From VRUE01 sp963764365 (GTDB lineage Bacteria > Actinomycetota > Thermoleophilia > Solirubrobacterales > 70-9), in assembly GCA_963764365.1 (NCBI GenBank), contig CAVXSI010000022.1, positions 248,001-312,000 on the forward strand: 64,000 bases of DNA, given 5' to 3'. The notes beneath the pieces are model-generated. The model searched no databases and had not been told where the DNA came from. It saw only the letters and a program-made list of their open reading frames with translations. Positions 35,055-44,786 of the stretch are shown here, piece after piece (position 1 is the first letter of the stretch; each line of letters opens with the position of its first letter). The position numbers and the translations under genes were made by a program.

Positions 35055-35851
35055 TCACTCGCTGACGACCACCCGCGCCGGCCGGATCAGTTGATCGTTG
35101 AGGCGATATCCCTTTTGGACGACCTCCACCACGGTCCCCGGCTCCGCTCCGTCCGCCGGAAGCTTCTGCAGAGCCTCATGCCAGGTCGGGTCGAACTTCT
35201 CTCCGACCGGGTCGAATGACTCGACGCCGGCCAGCTTCAACGCTTGGCACAGCTCGCGATACGTGAGCAGAAATCCCTGGGCGAGGGGCTCGTCAGGAGG
35301 CTCGTCGGCGTCGGGGTCTATCTGCGCCGCCGCAAGCGCACGCTCGAGGTTGTCGATGACCCCGACGAGGCCGCTTGCCAGCTCCGCTTTTCCTCGCACC
35401 AGCGCGGCCTGCACCTCGGCGCCCATCCGCCGCCGGTAGTTCTCAAAGTCGGCTTTCGTCCGCTTCGCCAGCTCCAGATACTCGTCCCGCTCCCGCTGCG
35501 TGTCGGCCAGCAGCGCATCCAGGTCATGCTCGACCTTCGTCTCGTCGGCGGTCCCAGCTCCAGCCTTCGAAGAACCGGCGTCTCCCGCCTCCGCCTCGCC
35601 CGCGGGAGGCGCGGGGCTGGGTTCCCCTCCCGACGAGGGAGGGGTGCCCTGCCCCACGACAGGACCCGCGGCCGAGCGCTCGGTCCCGCGTCCCTGCCCC
35701 GTTGCTTGCGAGGGGGAGGTGCCCTGCCCCACGACAGGACCCGCGGCCGAGCGCTCGGTCCCGCGCCCCTGCCCCACGCCGGGGCCCGCGGGCCCAGCGC
35801 CCTGTCCAGAGTCAGCCGAGCGCTCGGTCCCTCGGTCGTCCTGAGGCAGCG

Positions 35852-35855
<4 letters not shown>
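35055..35855 (-). CDS. grpE: GrpE nucleotide exchange factor with a repeat-derived N-terminus
   Basis: Exchanges ADP on DnaK. The family part begins at about residue 100: the long helix 'DLDALLADTQRERDEYLELAKRTKADFENYRRRM' (here in pieces 'RDEYLELAKRTKADFENYRR'), then the beta domain 'GVESFDPVGEKFDPTWHEAL' and 'GTVVEVVQKGYRLNDQLIRP'. The first 90 or so residues consist of Gly/Pro/Ala/Ser/Arg repeats ('AAGPVVGQGTSPSQA', 'GRGTERSAAGPVVGQG' twice). They are encoded by repeat DNA at 35590-35835 that is also found in pdhC. GTG start overlapping the dnaK stop (GTGA). Confidence 0.94.
35590..35835 (-). repeat. Tandem GC-rich hairpin repeats within grpE
   Basis: About three successive units, each a C-rich/G-rich hairpin followed by 'CCCACGACAGGACCCGCGGC' and 'CGAGCGCTCGGTCCC'. 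The same unit occurs in pdhC at 2340-2460. All units stay in the grpE reading frame. Confidence 0.8.
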
Positions 35856-37759
<1,904 letters not shown>

Positions 37760-37838
37760 TTCTTCAGTACCTCCAAAAGGTCGTCTCGTCTGACTGGTCC
37801 AGGAGCCCATTCTGCCGGACTCCGAAAATCTAAGTCGC

Positions 37839-37883
37839 AGTATGGCAGATCCATTTTGGATCGCAAGTCGGCTTCCCTATAGT
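37839..37883. promoter_or_regulatory. Overlapping divergent promoters: dnaK operon (-) and secreted EEP protein (+)
   Basis: Minus strand: TTGCGA (37861-37866) and CATACT (37839-37844) with 16-bp spacing. Plus strand: TTGGAT (37856-37861) and TATAGT (37878-37883), also 16 bp apart. The two -35 boxes share a base, so polymerases would compete. Two CGACTT-type half-sites flank the minus-strand promoter and could be HspR contacts, but they do not fit the HAIR consensus. Confidence 0.55.
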
Positions 37884-37991
37884 GGTTTCGGTTCGGCGGA
37901 GCCGGGCAGCCGAGGTTAGCGCTGCCCGACCGGAGGCGCCTCAACCAATTCGGTCCCGCCCTGCGGGATCGCGGAAGAGGAGGAATTCGCC

Positions 37992-39179
37992 TTGAGTCAC
38001 GCCCATCGACCAGGTCTCCGCTCATCGCTGGCGGCGATCGTCTCAGCCCTCGCCCTGATCCTCTTGCTGCCCGTGGCCGCCCAGGCGCACGGCGGCGGGC
38101 ACGGTCACGGCCACCACGGCCACCACGGTCACCATGGCCACGGACACCACGGCCACCCGTCGCGCGATCTCAGCGTGATGACCCAGAACCTCTACCTGGG
38201 CTCCAGCCTCGCGCCGGCGCTCGAAGCGACCGACCAGGAAGCGTTCATCGAAGCCGTCGCGCAGATCTACGCGACCGTGCAGTACACGAACTTCCCGGCG
38301 CGCGCGGAAGCGATCGCCGACGAGATCCAGGCCAAGCATCCGGACCTGATCGGCCTGCAGGAGGCGACGAAATGGACGACCGTCGGCCTCAGCCCGCCTG
38401 CCGGCTACGACTTCCTCGCCATCCTGGAAGCCGATCTCGCCGCCCGCGGTCTGCACTACACGGCGGCGGCCGTCGCACACAACGCGAACATCGGCCCGGC
38501 GCCGTTGGTGGCGGCAGGCTGCCCCGTCCTCGAAGAACCGCCGTACTTCACCTGCTCGGTGACGCTCGAAGATCGCGACGTGATCCTCGTCAACGACGAA
38601 ACGCCGGGGCTGACCTGGAGCAATCCGCGAAGCGGGCACTACGCCACTCAGCAGGTGATCGAATCGCCGGTCGGCCCGCTGTCGTTCGACCGCGGCTGGG
38701 CCGGCATCGACGCGAGGCTGAAGGGCCTGCCGTTCCGGTTCGTCGATACCCACCTCGAAACCGAGGAATCCCCGCTCGTGCAACAGGCGCAGGCGGCCGA
38801 ATTCCTCGCCGGCCCGGGCAAGGGCGGGACGATCGTCGCCACCGGTGACTTCAATTCCGCAGCGGACGGCTCGACGACCACCTCCTACGCGCAGCTCACC
38901 GCGCCAGGCAAATTCCGCGACTCCTGGGACGAGGCTCAGCTCGGCCCCGGCAGCTCGTGCTGCCAGGAGTCGAGCCTCATACCGCAGCTCGCCCCGGGAC
39001 AGCTGAACAACTCGGAATCCACGCTGGCGACCCGGATCGACCTGATCCTCAGCCGCGGCGCCGCCCGCTCAAACGGCGGCGAAGCCGAACTGATCGGGAA
39101 CACCCCCTTCCAGGGCGCCCCGCCGTTCTGGCCCTCCGACCACGCGGGGGTGGTCAGCGCCCTGCGCCTCGCTCACTGA
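37992..39179 (+). CDS. Secreted endonuclease/exonuclease/phosphatase-fold protein with His-rich N-terminus
   Basis: 395 residues. TTG start with GAGGAGGAATT upstream. A signal peptide ('LAAIVSALALILLLPVAAQA') is followed by a His/Gly repeat ('HGGGHGHGHHGHHGHHGHGH') that should bind Zn, Cu or Ni. The EEP domain starts 'LSVMTQNLYLGSSL' and has 'HPDLIGLQEATKW' (Mg-binding Glu), 'RFVDTHLETE', 'IVATGDFNSAADG' and 'PSDHAGVVSAL' with the catalytic Asp-His. Likely substrates are nucleic acids, sphingomyelin or inositol phosphates; the sequence does not decide. It is monocistronic and divergent from dnaK. Confidence 0.85.
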   Translation: MSHAHRPGLRSSLAAIVSALALILLLPVAAQAHGGGHGHGHHGHHGHHGHGHHGHPSRDLSVMTQNLYLGSSLAPALEATDQEAFIEAVAQIYATVQYTNFPARAEAIADEIQAKHPDLIGLQEATKWTTVGLSPPAGYDFLAILEADLAARGLHYTAAAVAHNANIGPAPLVAAGCPVLEEPPYFTCSVTLEDRDVILVNDETPGLTWSNPRSGHYATQQVIESPVGPLSFDRGWAGIDARLKGLPFRFVDTHLETEESPLVQQAQAAEFLAGPGKGGTIVATGDFNSAADGSTTTSYAQLTAPGKFRDSWDEAQLGPGSSCCQESSLIPQLAPGQLNNSESTLATRIDLILSRGAARSNGGEAELIGNTPFQGAPPFWPSDHAGVVSALRLAH

Positions 39180-39203
39180 CCGACCCAAATCAGCTCACAT
39201 AAA

Positions 39204-39428
39204 GCCCGTTCCCGGTAGGGGGCGGAACGAAAGCCCGCTCCCGGTAGGGGTGGAGCGAAAGCCAATCCCGGTAGGGGTGGAGCGTCTTGTACTTTTTCGC
39301 CCGAATGCGTCGGCGAGAGACGCCCCGCGCCCGGCGAAAAAGTTAAGCGGAACCCCTACCGGGATTGGGCGGGCCTCTAAGACCGGGATCGGGCGAACCT
39401 TAAAGCGGAACCCCTGCCGGGAACGGGC
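39204..39428. repeat. Nested copies of the GGTAGGGG palindromic element
   Basis: The inner element at 39264-39366 (arms AATCCCGGTAGGGG / CCCCTACCGGGATT) lies within at least one outer pair (GCCCGTTCCCGGTAGGGG at 39204 and CCCCTGCCGGGAACGGGC at 39411), with further half-ends near 39236 and 39385. It fills the gap between the converging EEP and cytochrome c genes. Confidence 0.85.
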
Positions 39429-39432
39429 GCCG

Positions 39433-39852
39433 CTACCCCTCGCCGGCGGTCTTGGCGACGAATTCGGCGACGACTTCGGCCTGCTGTTCGTTGAGGATGC
39501 CGGCGGGCATCCGTCCCGGGGTCGTGCTGCTGTCGGCGCCCATATCGATCGCGTTGAGGACGCGACCTTCGGTCGCTTCGATCGTCTGCTGGGCGTTCGG
39601 CCCTTCCGGCGGGCCGTTGGCCGCCAGCAGTTCGTCGAGGTTCGGCGCGAAGTTGCCGTCGGTCCCGGCCGCGTAGAGCGTGTGGCAGGTGCCGCAGTTG
39701 GTCTGGAACAGGCTCTGGCCTTCTTTCAGGCCGGCGGGCACGTCCTGGGCGCCGGTGGCGGCGTCGCCGTTGGACCTGAACGCCACCCACGGGATCAGGA
39801 CCGCGAGGAAGACGACCAGGAGGCCGAATATGACGAAGGTCTTCTTGCTCAT
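39433..39852 (-). CDS. Membrane-anchored cytochrome c, class I
   Basis: 139 residues. The N-terminal hydrophobic segment 'FVIFGLLVVFLAVLIPWVAF' acts as membrane anchor or signal. The heme-binding motif CGTCH follows 'SLFQTNCGTCH'. The distal Met ligand is probably in 'TTPGRMPAG'. It resembles small caa3/bc-associated c-type cytochromes of actinobacteria. ATG 39852. The stop codon directly abuts the repeat block. Partners are not visible here. Confidence 0.88.
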   Translation of the reverse strand: MSKKTFVIFGLLVVFLAVLIPWVAFRSNGDAATGAQDVPAGLKEGQSLFQTNCGTCHTLYAAGTDGNFAPNLDELLAANGPPEGPNAQQTIEATEGRVLNAIDMGADSSTTPGRMPAGILNEQQAEVVAEFVAKTAGEG

Positions 39853-39905
39853 TCGCGTCGTTTGCCGGGACCGGGGGTCGGTTCCGCCGGGCGGCGGCGC
39901 GGATA

Positions 39906-40580
39906 CTACCCCGGCCGCGCCCGGCGACGGCCCCAGGGGCACATGCGACGCAGCGCGCACTCGCCGCAACGCGGTTTCGGCCGGCAGAGCGCGCGCCCGT
40001 GGCGGATCAGGTTCATGTGCAGCTCGTAGGCGTCCGCGGGGTCGACGACGGCCAGCATCTCGTCGTGGGCGCGCTCGAACGAGGCGCCTTCCGGGAACAG
40101 GCCGAGCCGGCCGCCGACCCGGTGGATGTGGACGTCGACCGGGATCTCGGGGATGCCCCAGGTGAAGATCAGCACGCAGGCCGCCGTTTTGCGCCCGACC
40201 CCGGGCAGCGAGAGCAGGAACTCGAGCGACTCCTCGCGCGGCGTGGGGGGCGCGGTCCAGTCCAGGTCCGGCGGCTCCCCGAGCAGCTCCAGGATCGCCT
40301 GGATCCGCGGCGCCTTCTGCCGTGCCAGCCCGCCGGGCCGGATCGCCTCCTCCAGCTCCCCCACCGGCGCATCCCGAACCTCCTCCCAGGTCGGGTAGCG
40401 CTCGCGCAGCCGGGCGAACGACCGATCCCGATTGCGATCGTTCGTGTGCTGTGAGAGCACCGTCTTCACCAGCTCCGCGATCGGGTGCCCATGCGGCTCG
40501 CCGACCGGCCGCCCGTACATCTCCCGCAACCGATCCCGAATCGCCCTGACCCTCTGCCTCCGCGGCCTCACCCAGCTCAT
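39906..40580 (-). CDS. nth: Endonuclease III-like DNA glycosylase
   Basis: 224 residues, HhH-GPD superfamily. 'LVKTVLSQHTNDRNRDRSFARL' is the conserved helix region, and 'LSLPGVGRKTAACVLIF' contains the helix-hairpin-helix and catalytic Lys; 'PVDVHIHRVGGRLGL' carries the catalytic Asp. The C-terminal iron-sulfur loop reads CRPKPRCGECALRRMC, i.e. Cys-x5-Cys-x2-Cys-x5-Cys, one residue shorter than the usual Cys-x6 first spacing. It removes oxidised pyrimidines in base excision repair. It diverges from the PAP2 gene with about 65 bp between. Confidence 0.88.
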   Translation of the reverse strand: MSWVRPRRQRVRAIRDRLREMYGRPVGEPHGHPIAELVKTVLSQHTNDRNRDRSFARLRERYPTWEEVRDAPVGELEEAIRPGGLARQKAPRIQAILELLGEPPDLDWTAPPTPREESLEFLLSLPGVGRKTAACVLIFTWGIPEIPVDVHIHRVGGRLGLFPEGASFERAHDEMLAVVDPADAYELHMNLIRHGRALCRPKPRCGECALRRMCPWGRRRARPG

Positions 40581-40646
40581 CCCGCCGGACCCTAGCTGCC
40601 CAACCCCCGTCCCTCGTGCCGCAAACGCCCGCATTACAATTGCCCG

Positions 40647-41426
40647 ATGTCTCGTGCCTTTTCCGCGATCGGCGCGCGCCTTCCCCAGGGCTGGGGAGAC
40701 GCCGGCCGCCAGCTCGGCATCCTCGTCCTCGTCGACGTCGCCTACGAGCTGGTGCGCGGGATCGCCGACGGCCAGCGGGCGACCGCGATCGCCCACGGCC
40801 GCCAGGTGATCGACTTCGAGCGCTCGACCCACACCTTCTTCGAACCGTCGCTGCAGGCCCTCTTCCTGCCGGCGCACTGGCTGATCGACGCCGCCAACCA
40901 GATCTACCTCAACGCGCAGTTCTCGATCGCGCTGGGCTTCCTCGTCTGGCTCTACCTGTTCCGCAACGAGTCCTATTACTTCGTCCGCAACATGTTCGTC
41001 GTCTCGATGGGGCTGGCGCTGGTCGGCTACACGCTCTACCCGACGGCGCCGCCGCGGATGTTCCCCGAACACGGCTTCGTCGACACGATCACCGACTTCT
41101 CCAACGTCAACCACGACTCGAGCCTGGCGAAGATCTTCATCAACCCGTACGCCGCGGTGCCGAGCATGCACTGCGCCTTCGCGCTGATGATCGGGGCCAC
41201 CGGCGTGCGGGTCTGTCGCCACTGGTTCCCGAAAGCCTTCTGGGCCGCCTGGCCGCTGCTGATCGCCTGGGTGGTGATCGTCACCGCCAACCACTACTGG
41301 TTCGACGTCGGCCTCGGTTGGATGGTCGCCGCCGCCTCGGCTCTGATCGCCCACCGGCTGCTCGCTCGAGCCCGGCCCGAGGCATGGGCTTGGCGCAGCG
41401 CATCCCCGCAAGAAGCTGAGGCTTGA
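40647..41426 (+). CDS. PAP2-superfamily membrane protein, Aur1/inositolphosphotransferase-like
   Basis: 259 residues with about six membrane segments. The phosphatase/transferase motifs are 'YPTAPPRMF', 'PSMHCAFAL' with the catalytic His, and 'ANHYWFDVGLGW' with the second His and Asp. The spacing and the 'TAPPRM' start are those of Aur1/Ipt1-like inositol-phosphotransferases rather than simple lipid phosphatases. It stands upstream of a CDP-alcohol phosphatidyltransferase and an inositol-3-phosphate synthase, which supports a role with inositol phospholipids. A 109-bp palindromic element follows its stop directly. Confidence 0.85.
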   Translation: MSRAFSAIGARLPQGWGDAGRQLGILVLVDVAYELVRGIADGQRATAIAHGRQVIDFERSTHTFFEPSLQALFLPAHWLIDAANQIYLNAQFSIALGFLVWLYLFRNESYYFVRNMFVVSMGLALVGYTLYPTAPPRMFPEHGFVDTITDFSNVNHDSSLAKIFINPYAAVPSMHCAFALMIGATGVRVCRHWFPKAFWAAWPLLIAWVVIVTANHYWFDVGLGWMVAAASALIAHRLLARARPEAWAWRSASPQEAEA

Positions 41427-41535
41427 GGGCACCCCGGTAGGGGTGGAACGTCTTGTACTTTTTCGCCCGACTGCGGCGATGAGAGACGCCCCGCGCCCGG
41501 CGAAAGAGTTAAGTGGAACCCCTGCCGGGGTGCCC
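41427..41535. repeat. GGTAGGGG palindromic element, copy 2
   Basis: GGGCACCCCGGTAGGGGTGG at 41427-41446 pairs with AACCCCTGCCGGGGTGCCC ending at 41535. The core (CTTGTACTTTTTCGCCCGA ... GGCGAAAGAGTTAAG) matches the copies at 39264 and 53418. The outermost arm bases are unique to this copy but self-complementary. Confidence 0.9.
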
Positions 41536-41556
41536 TCTTGGGTTAGCCTCACCCCA

Positions 41557-42195
41557 ATGGATTTGTCGGCTCCTCCGCGGGTCCCGAACGGTCGCCGCAA
41601 CGGCCAGGAGCTTCGCGCCTACGCCCGCGAGCGGCTGATCGAGTCGCGGCTGACCCCGAACGCGATCTCGGTCGCCGGCCTGGTCGGCAACCTGATCGCC
41701 GCCTTCCTGGTGACGCAGCGGCTCTTCTTCCTCGCCGGGGTCGCCTTCGTCCTCGGCTCGGTGATGGACACCATGGACGGCCGCTACTCGCGGATGTCCG
41801 GCAAGGGGACGCTGTTCGGCGCCTTCCTCGACTCGACCCTGGACCGGATCGAGGAGGGGATCGTGCTCGCCGCGGTCGCCGGCTACTTCGCCGCCACCGG
41901 CCACGACTTCGCCGCGGCGATGTGCGTCGTCGCGGTGCTCGGCTCGCTGATGGTCTCCTACACGCGCGCCCGCGCCGAGGCCCTCGGGGTCGAGTGCAAG
42001 GTCGGGTTGGCGACGCGTCCCGTGCGAGTGGTCATACTTTCGATCGGCCTGCTCTTCGCCAAGGGCGCCGGGCTCGGCGACTTCGAGCTGCTGGCGCCCG
42101 CGGTCTACGTGATCGCGGCGCTGACCATCGTCACGACGATCCAGCGCGTATGGCACGTCCGCAACGAGCTATTGAGGGAGCCCCTCCCGAAATGA
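41557..42195 (+). CDS. CDP-alcohol phosphatidyltransferase (phosphatidylinositol synthase type)
   Basis: 212 residues with about six membrane helices. The catalytic motif D-x2-D-G-x2-[AS]-R-x8-G-x3-D-x3-D is present as 'DTMDGRYSRMSGKGTLFGAF' followed by 'LDSTLDR'; the usual Ala before Arg is Ser. In actinobacteria such enzymes attach inositol phosphate to CDP-diacylglycerol. The neighbouring ino1 makes this the likeliest role, although phosphatidylglycerophosphate synthesis is possible. ATG 41557. Confidence 0.87.
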   Translation: MDLSAPPRVPNGRRNGQELRAYARERLIESRLTPNAISVAGLVGNLIAAFLVTQRLFFLAGVAFVLGSVMDTMDGRYSRMSGKGTLFGAFLDSTLDRIEEGIVLAAVAGYFAATGHDFAAAMCVVAVLGSLMVSYTRARAEALGVECKVGLATRPVRVVILSIGLLFAKGAGLGDFELLAPAVYVIAALTIVTTIQRVWHVRNELLREPLPK

Positions 42196-42292
42196 CCGCG
42201 AACCGGATCGGGCCGAGCCCAGATTTGTGTAACGAGATCGCCCCCGGGGTGTGCTTTGCCACCTAGCCAGAGAGGAAGGACTCTTCAACTTC

Positions 42293-43450
42293 ATGAGTGA
42301 TTCAAACGGCAGCAACGGGTCTGTCCAGGCCGATGAGAAGGTCCGCGTCGCGATAGTCGGCGTCGGCAACTGCGCCAGCTCCTTCATCCAGGGCGTCCAG
42401 TACTACAGGGACGCCGACCCCTCCGAGGAAGTGCCGGGCCTGATGCACGTCGACCTCGGCGGCTACCACGTCCGCGACGTCGAGTTCGTCGCCGCCTTCG
42501 ACATCGACTCCGAGAAGGTCGGCAAGGATCTCTCCGAGGCGATCTGGTCGGGCCAGAACAACACGATCAAGTTCGCCGAGGTGCCGCAGCTGGGCGTCAG
42601 GGTCGAGCGCGGGATGACCCACGACGGGCTCGGCAAGTACCTGAAAGAGAAGATCACGAAAGCGCCGGGCGAGACCGCCGACATCGTCGGCATCCTCAAG
42701 GAGACCAAGGCCGACGTGCTGGTCTGCTACCTGCCGGTCGGCTCCGAGCAGGCGGTCAAGTGGTACGTCGAGCAGGCGCTCAAGGCCGGCGTCGGCTTCG
42801 TCAACTGCCTGCCGGTCTTCATCGCCCGCGAGGACTACTGGGACAAGCGCTTCGAGGAGGCCGGGCTGCCGATCATCGGCGACGACATCAAGTCCCAGGT
42901 CGGGGCGACGATCGTCCACCGCCAGCTGGCCCGCCTGTTCCACGACCGCGGCGTGCGGATGGAGCGCACCTCGCAGCTCAACGTCGGCGGCAACATGGAC
43001 TTCTACAACATGCTCGAGCGCGAGCGGCTCGACTCGAAGAAGATCTCGAAGACCAACGCGGTCACCTCGATCATGGGCCACGAGCTGCCCGCCGAGGACG
43101 TCCACGTCGGCCCCTCCGACTACGTCGCCTGGCTGACCGACCGCAAGTGGGCGCACATCCGGCTCGAGGGCAAAGCCTTCGGCGACGTGCCGCTCAACGT
43201 CGAGCTGAAGCTCGAGGTCTGGGACTCGCCGAACTCGGCCGGGGTCGTGATCGACGCCGTGCGGATCGTCAAGCTGGCGCTGAACAACGGCATCGCCGGC
43301 CAGCTCGACGGGCCGTCCAGCTACCTGATGAAGTCGCCGCACAGCCAGCGGCCCGACGACGAGGCGCGCGAGCGGACCGAGGAGTTCATCGCCGCCAACG
43401 CGCGCGGCCAGAGCCCGGCGAAGCGGGCGGCGGCGCCGGCCGAGGCATAG
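42293..43450 (+). CDS. ino1: myo-Inositol-1-phosphate synthase (actinobacterial type)
   Basis: Converts glucose 6-phosphate to inositol 1-phosphate with bound NAD. 385 residues. 'VRVAIVGVGNCASSFIQGVQ' is the Rossmann motif; 'LPVGSEQAVKWYVEQAL', 'GDDIKSQVGATIVHRQLA', 'ERTSQLNVGGNMDFYNML' and 'SKTNAVTSIMGHELP' with the catalytic Lys residues are all typical. Start ATG 42293, with AGAGGAAGGA upstream; another in-frame start at 42251 is less likely. It probably supplies inositol to the CDP-alcohol transferase gene just upstream. A hairpin terminator follows. Confidence 0.94.
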   Translation: MSDSNGSNGSVQADEKVRVAIVGVGNCASSFIQGVQYYRDADPSEEVPGLMHVDLGGYHVRDVEFVAAFDIDSEKVGKDLSEAIWSGQNNTIKFAEVPQLGVRVERGMTHDGLGKYLKEKITKAPGETADIVGILKETKADVLVCYLPVGSEQAVKWYVEQALKAGVGFVNCLPVFIAREDYWDKRFEEAGLPIIGDDIKSQVGATIVHRQLARLFHDRGVRMERTSQLNVGGNMDFYNMLERERLDSKKISKTNAVTSIMGHELPAEDVHVGPSDYVAWLTDRKWAHIRLEGKAFGDVPLNVELKLEVWDSPNSAGVVIDAVRIVKLALNNGIAGQLDGPSSYLMKSPHSQRPDDEARERTEEFIAANARGQSPAKRAAAPAEA

Positions 43451-43451
43451 G

Positions 43452-43476
43452 AGAGGCCGCGCCTCGCGCGGCCTCT
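43452..43476 (+). terminator. Hairpin terminator after ino1
   Basis: AGAGGCCGCG and CGCGGCCTCT form a 10-bp stem with a CCTCG loop, two bases after the stop, followed by 'TATGCTGCTT'. The T tract is weak. Confidence 0.6.
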
Positions 43477-43484
43477 TATGCTGC

Positions 43485-44786
43485 TTGCCAGTGACGGCCG
43501 AGCGCCTCTCGATAGCCCAGGTCACGCCGCACCGGCGCGGCACCGCCAACCAGGTCAACGAGTTTGTCCGGCGGCTGTCGGAGGAGCTGGTGCGGCGGGG
43601 GCACGAGGTCGTCAGCGTCTTTGCCGGCGACGCGACCAAACGGCTGCTCGGCTCCGAGCCTCCCGACATCGTCCACGTCCACGAGCCGTTCGCGCCGAGC
43701 GTCTCCTCGGCGGCGCTGCGGCACTCCCACTCGCTCAACGTCGCCAGCTTCCACCGGCCGCAGGAGCGGGTGCTCTCGACCCAGGTGGCGCGGCCGCTGG
43801 TCGAGATCTTCTTCGGCCGGCTCGACGCCCGCACGGTGGCGACGCCGGCGACCGGCGAGCTGCTCGGGCGCTACTTCCCCGGCCCCTACGAGCTGGTCCC
43901 GCCGGCCGGGGAGGGGCGCGACTGGAGCGCGGTGGCCGACGAGCTGGAAGCGATCTACCGGCGCCTGCTCGGCCGCCGCCACGACCCGGCCGGCGACCCC
44001 GAGGTGCGGGCGCGGATCGCCGAGCGGCCGCTGATCGAGGTCGACCTGCACATGCACACCGACCACTCCCCCGACTGCGCGACGCCGGTCGAGGTGCTGC
44101 TGGAGACCGCCCGCGACCGCGGCCTCGGGGCGATCGCGATCACCGACCACAACGAGGTCTCCGGGGCGCTGGAGGCGCGGCGGATCGCCGCCGGGATGGG
44201 CGACATAGAGGTGATCGTCGCCGAGGAGGTGAAGACCGCCGAGCAGGGCGAGGTGATCGGCCTCTTCCTCGAGGAGAGGATCCCGCGCGGGCTGACGATG
44301 GCCGAGACGATCGCCGCGATCCGCGAGCAGGGCGGCCTCGTCTACGTGCCGCACCCGTTCGACCGCTTCCACTCGGTTCCCGACTACGAGCACCTGCTCG
44401 ACATCGTCGAGGAGATCGACGTGCTCGAGGTCTTCAACCCGCGGGTCGCGCTGACCGCCTTCAACGAGGAGGCCGTGCGCTTCGCCGGCAAGTACCGGAT
44501 CGTCCCGGGGGCGGGCTCCGACAGCCACGTCGCCCAGGGGCTGGGCAGCGTGCGGGTGCGGATCCACGACTTCGACGGCCCGGCCGAGTTCCTCGAGGCG
44601 ATGCGCGACGCCGACATCACCCGCAAGCACAAGAACCTGGTCTACGTGCAGGCGCTGAAGCTGCTGCAGACGGCGGGGCGGCCGAAGGCGCCGAAGCGCA
44701 GCGTCCCCGACGCGAAGCCGGTGCGGGGGGGAAGGCCGCGCAAGAAGCGGCGTCCGGCCGGCGGGCGGGCCAGCGGCAAGAGCTGA
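43485..44786 (+). CDS. Fusion of a glycosyltransferase-4 N-domain fragment and a PHP phosphoesterase
   Basis: 433 residues. Residues about 1-145 resemble only the acceptor-binding half of GT4 glycosyltransferases ('QVTPHRRGTANQVNEFVRRL', 'LVRRGHEVVSVFAGD', 'DIVHVHEPFAPSVSSAALR'); the donor-binding half is absent. From about 185 a PHP domain follows: 'EVDLHMHTDHSPDCATPVEV' (metal-binding HxH), 'AITDHNEVSGALEA', 'YVPHPFDRFHSV' and 'GAGSDSHVAQGLG'. The C-terminus is Lys/Arg-rich. It may hydrolyse a phosphate or nucleotide while the GT half binds a lipid-linked sugar; this is inference. Start TTG 43485 or GTG 43491. It overlaps the UDG gene (TGATG). Confidence 0.82.
   Translation: MPVTAERLSIAQVTPHRRGTANQVNEFVRRLSEELVRRGHEVVSVFAGDATKRLLGSEPPDIVHVHEPFAPSVSSAALRHSHSLNVASFHRPQERVLSTQVARPLVEIFFGRLDARTVATPATGELLGRYFPGPYELVPPAGEGRDWSAVADELEAIYRRLLGRRHDPAGDPEVRARIAERPLIEVDLHMHTDHSPDCATPVEVLLETARDRGLGAIAITDHNEVSGALEARRIAAGMGDIEVIVAEEVKTAEQGEVIGLFLEERIPRGLTMAETIAAIREQGGLVYVPHPFDRFHSVPDYEHLLDIVEEIDVLEVFNPRVALTAFNEEAVRFAGKYRIVPGAGSDSHVAQGLGSVRVRIHDFDGPAEFLEAMRDADITRKHKNLVYVQALKLLQTAGRPKAPKRSVPDAKPVRGGRPRKKRRPAGGRASGKS

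Noticed and set aside
37760..37991. CIRCE or HAIR operator upstream of dnaK
   Set aside because: Neither TTAGCACTC-N9-GAGTGCTAA nor CTTGAGT-N7-ACTCAAG can be found; only weak CGACTT half-sites are present.
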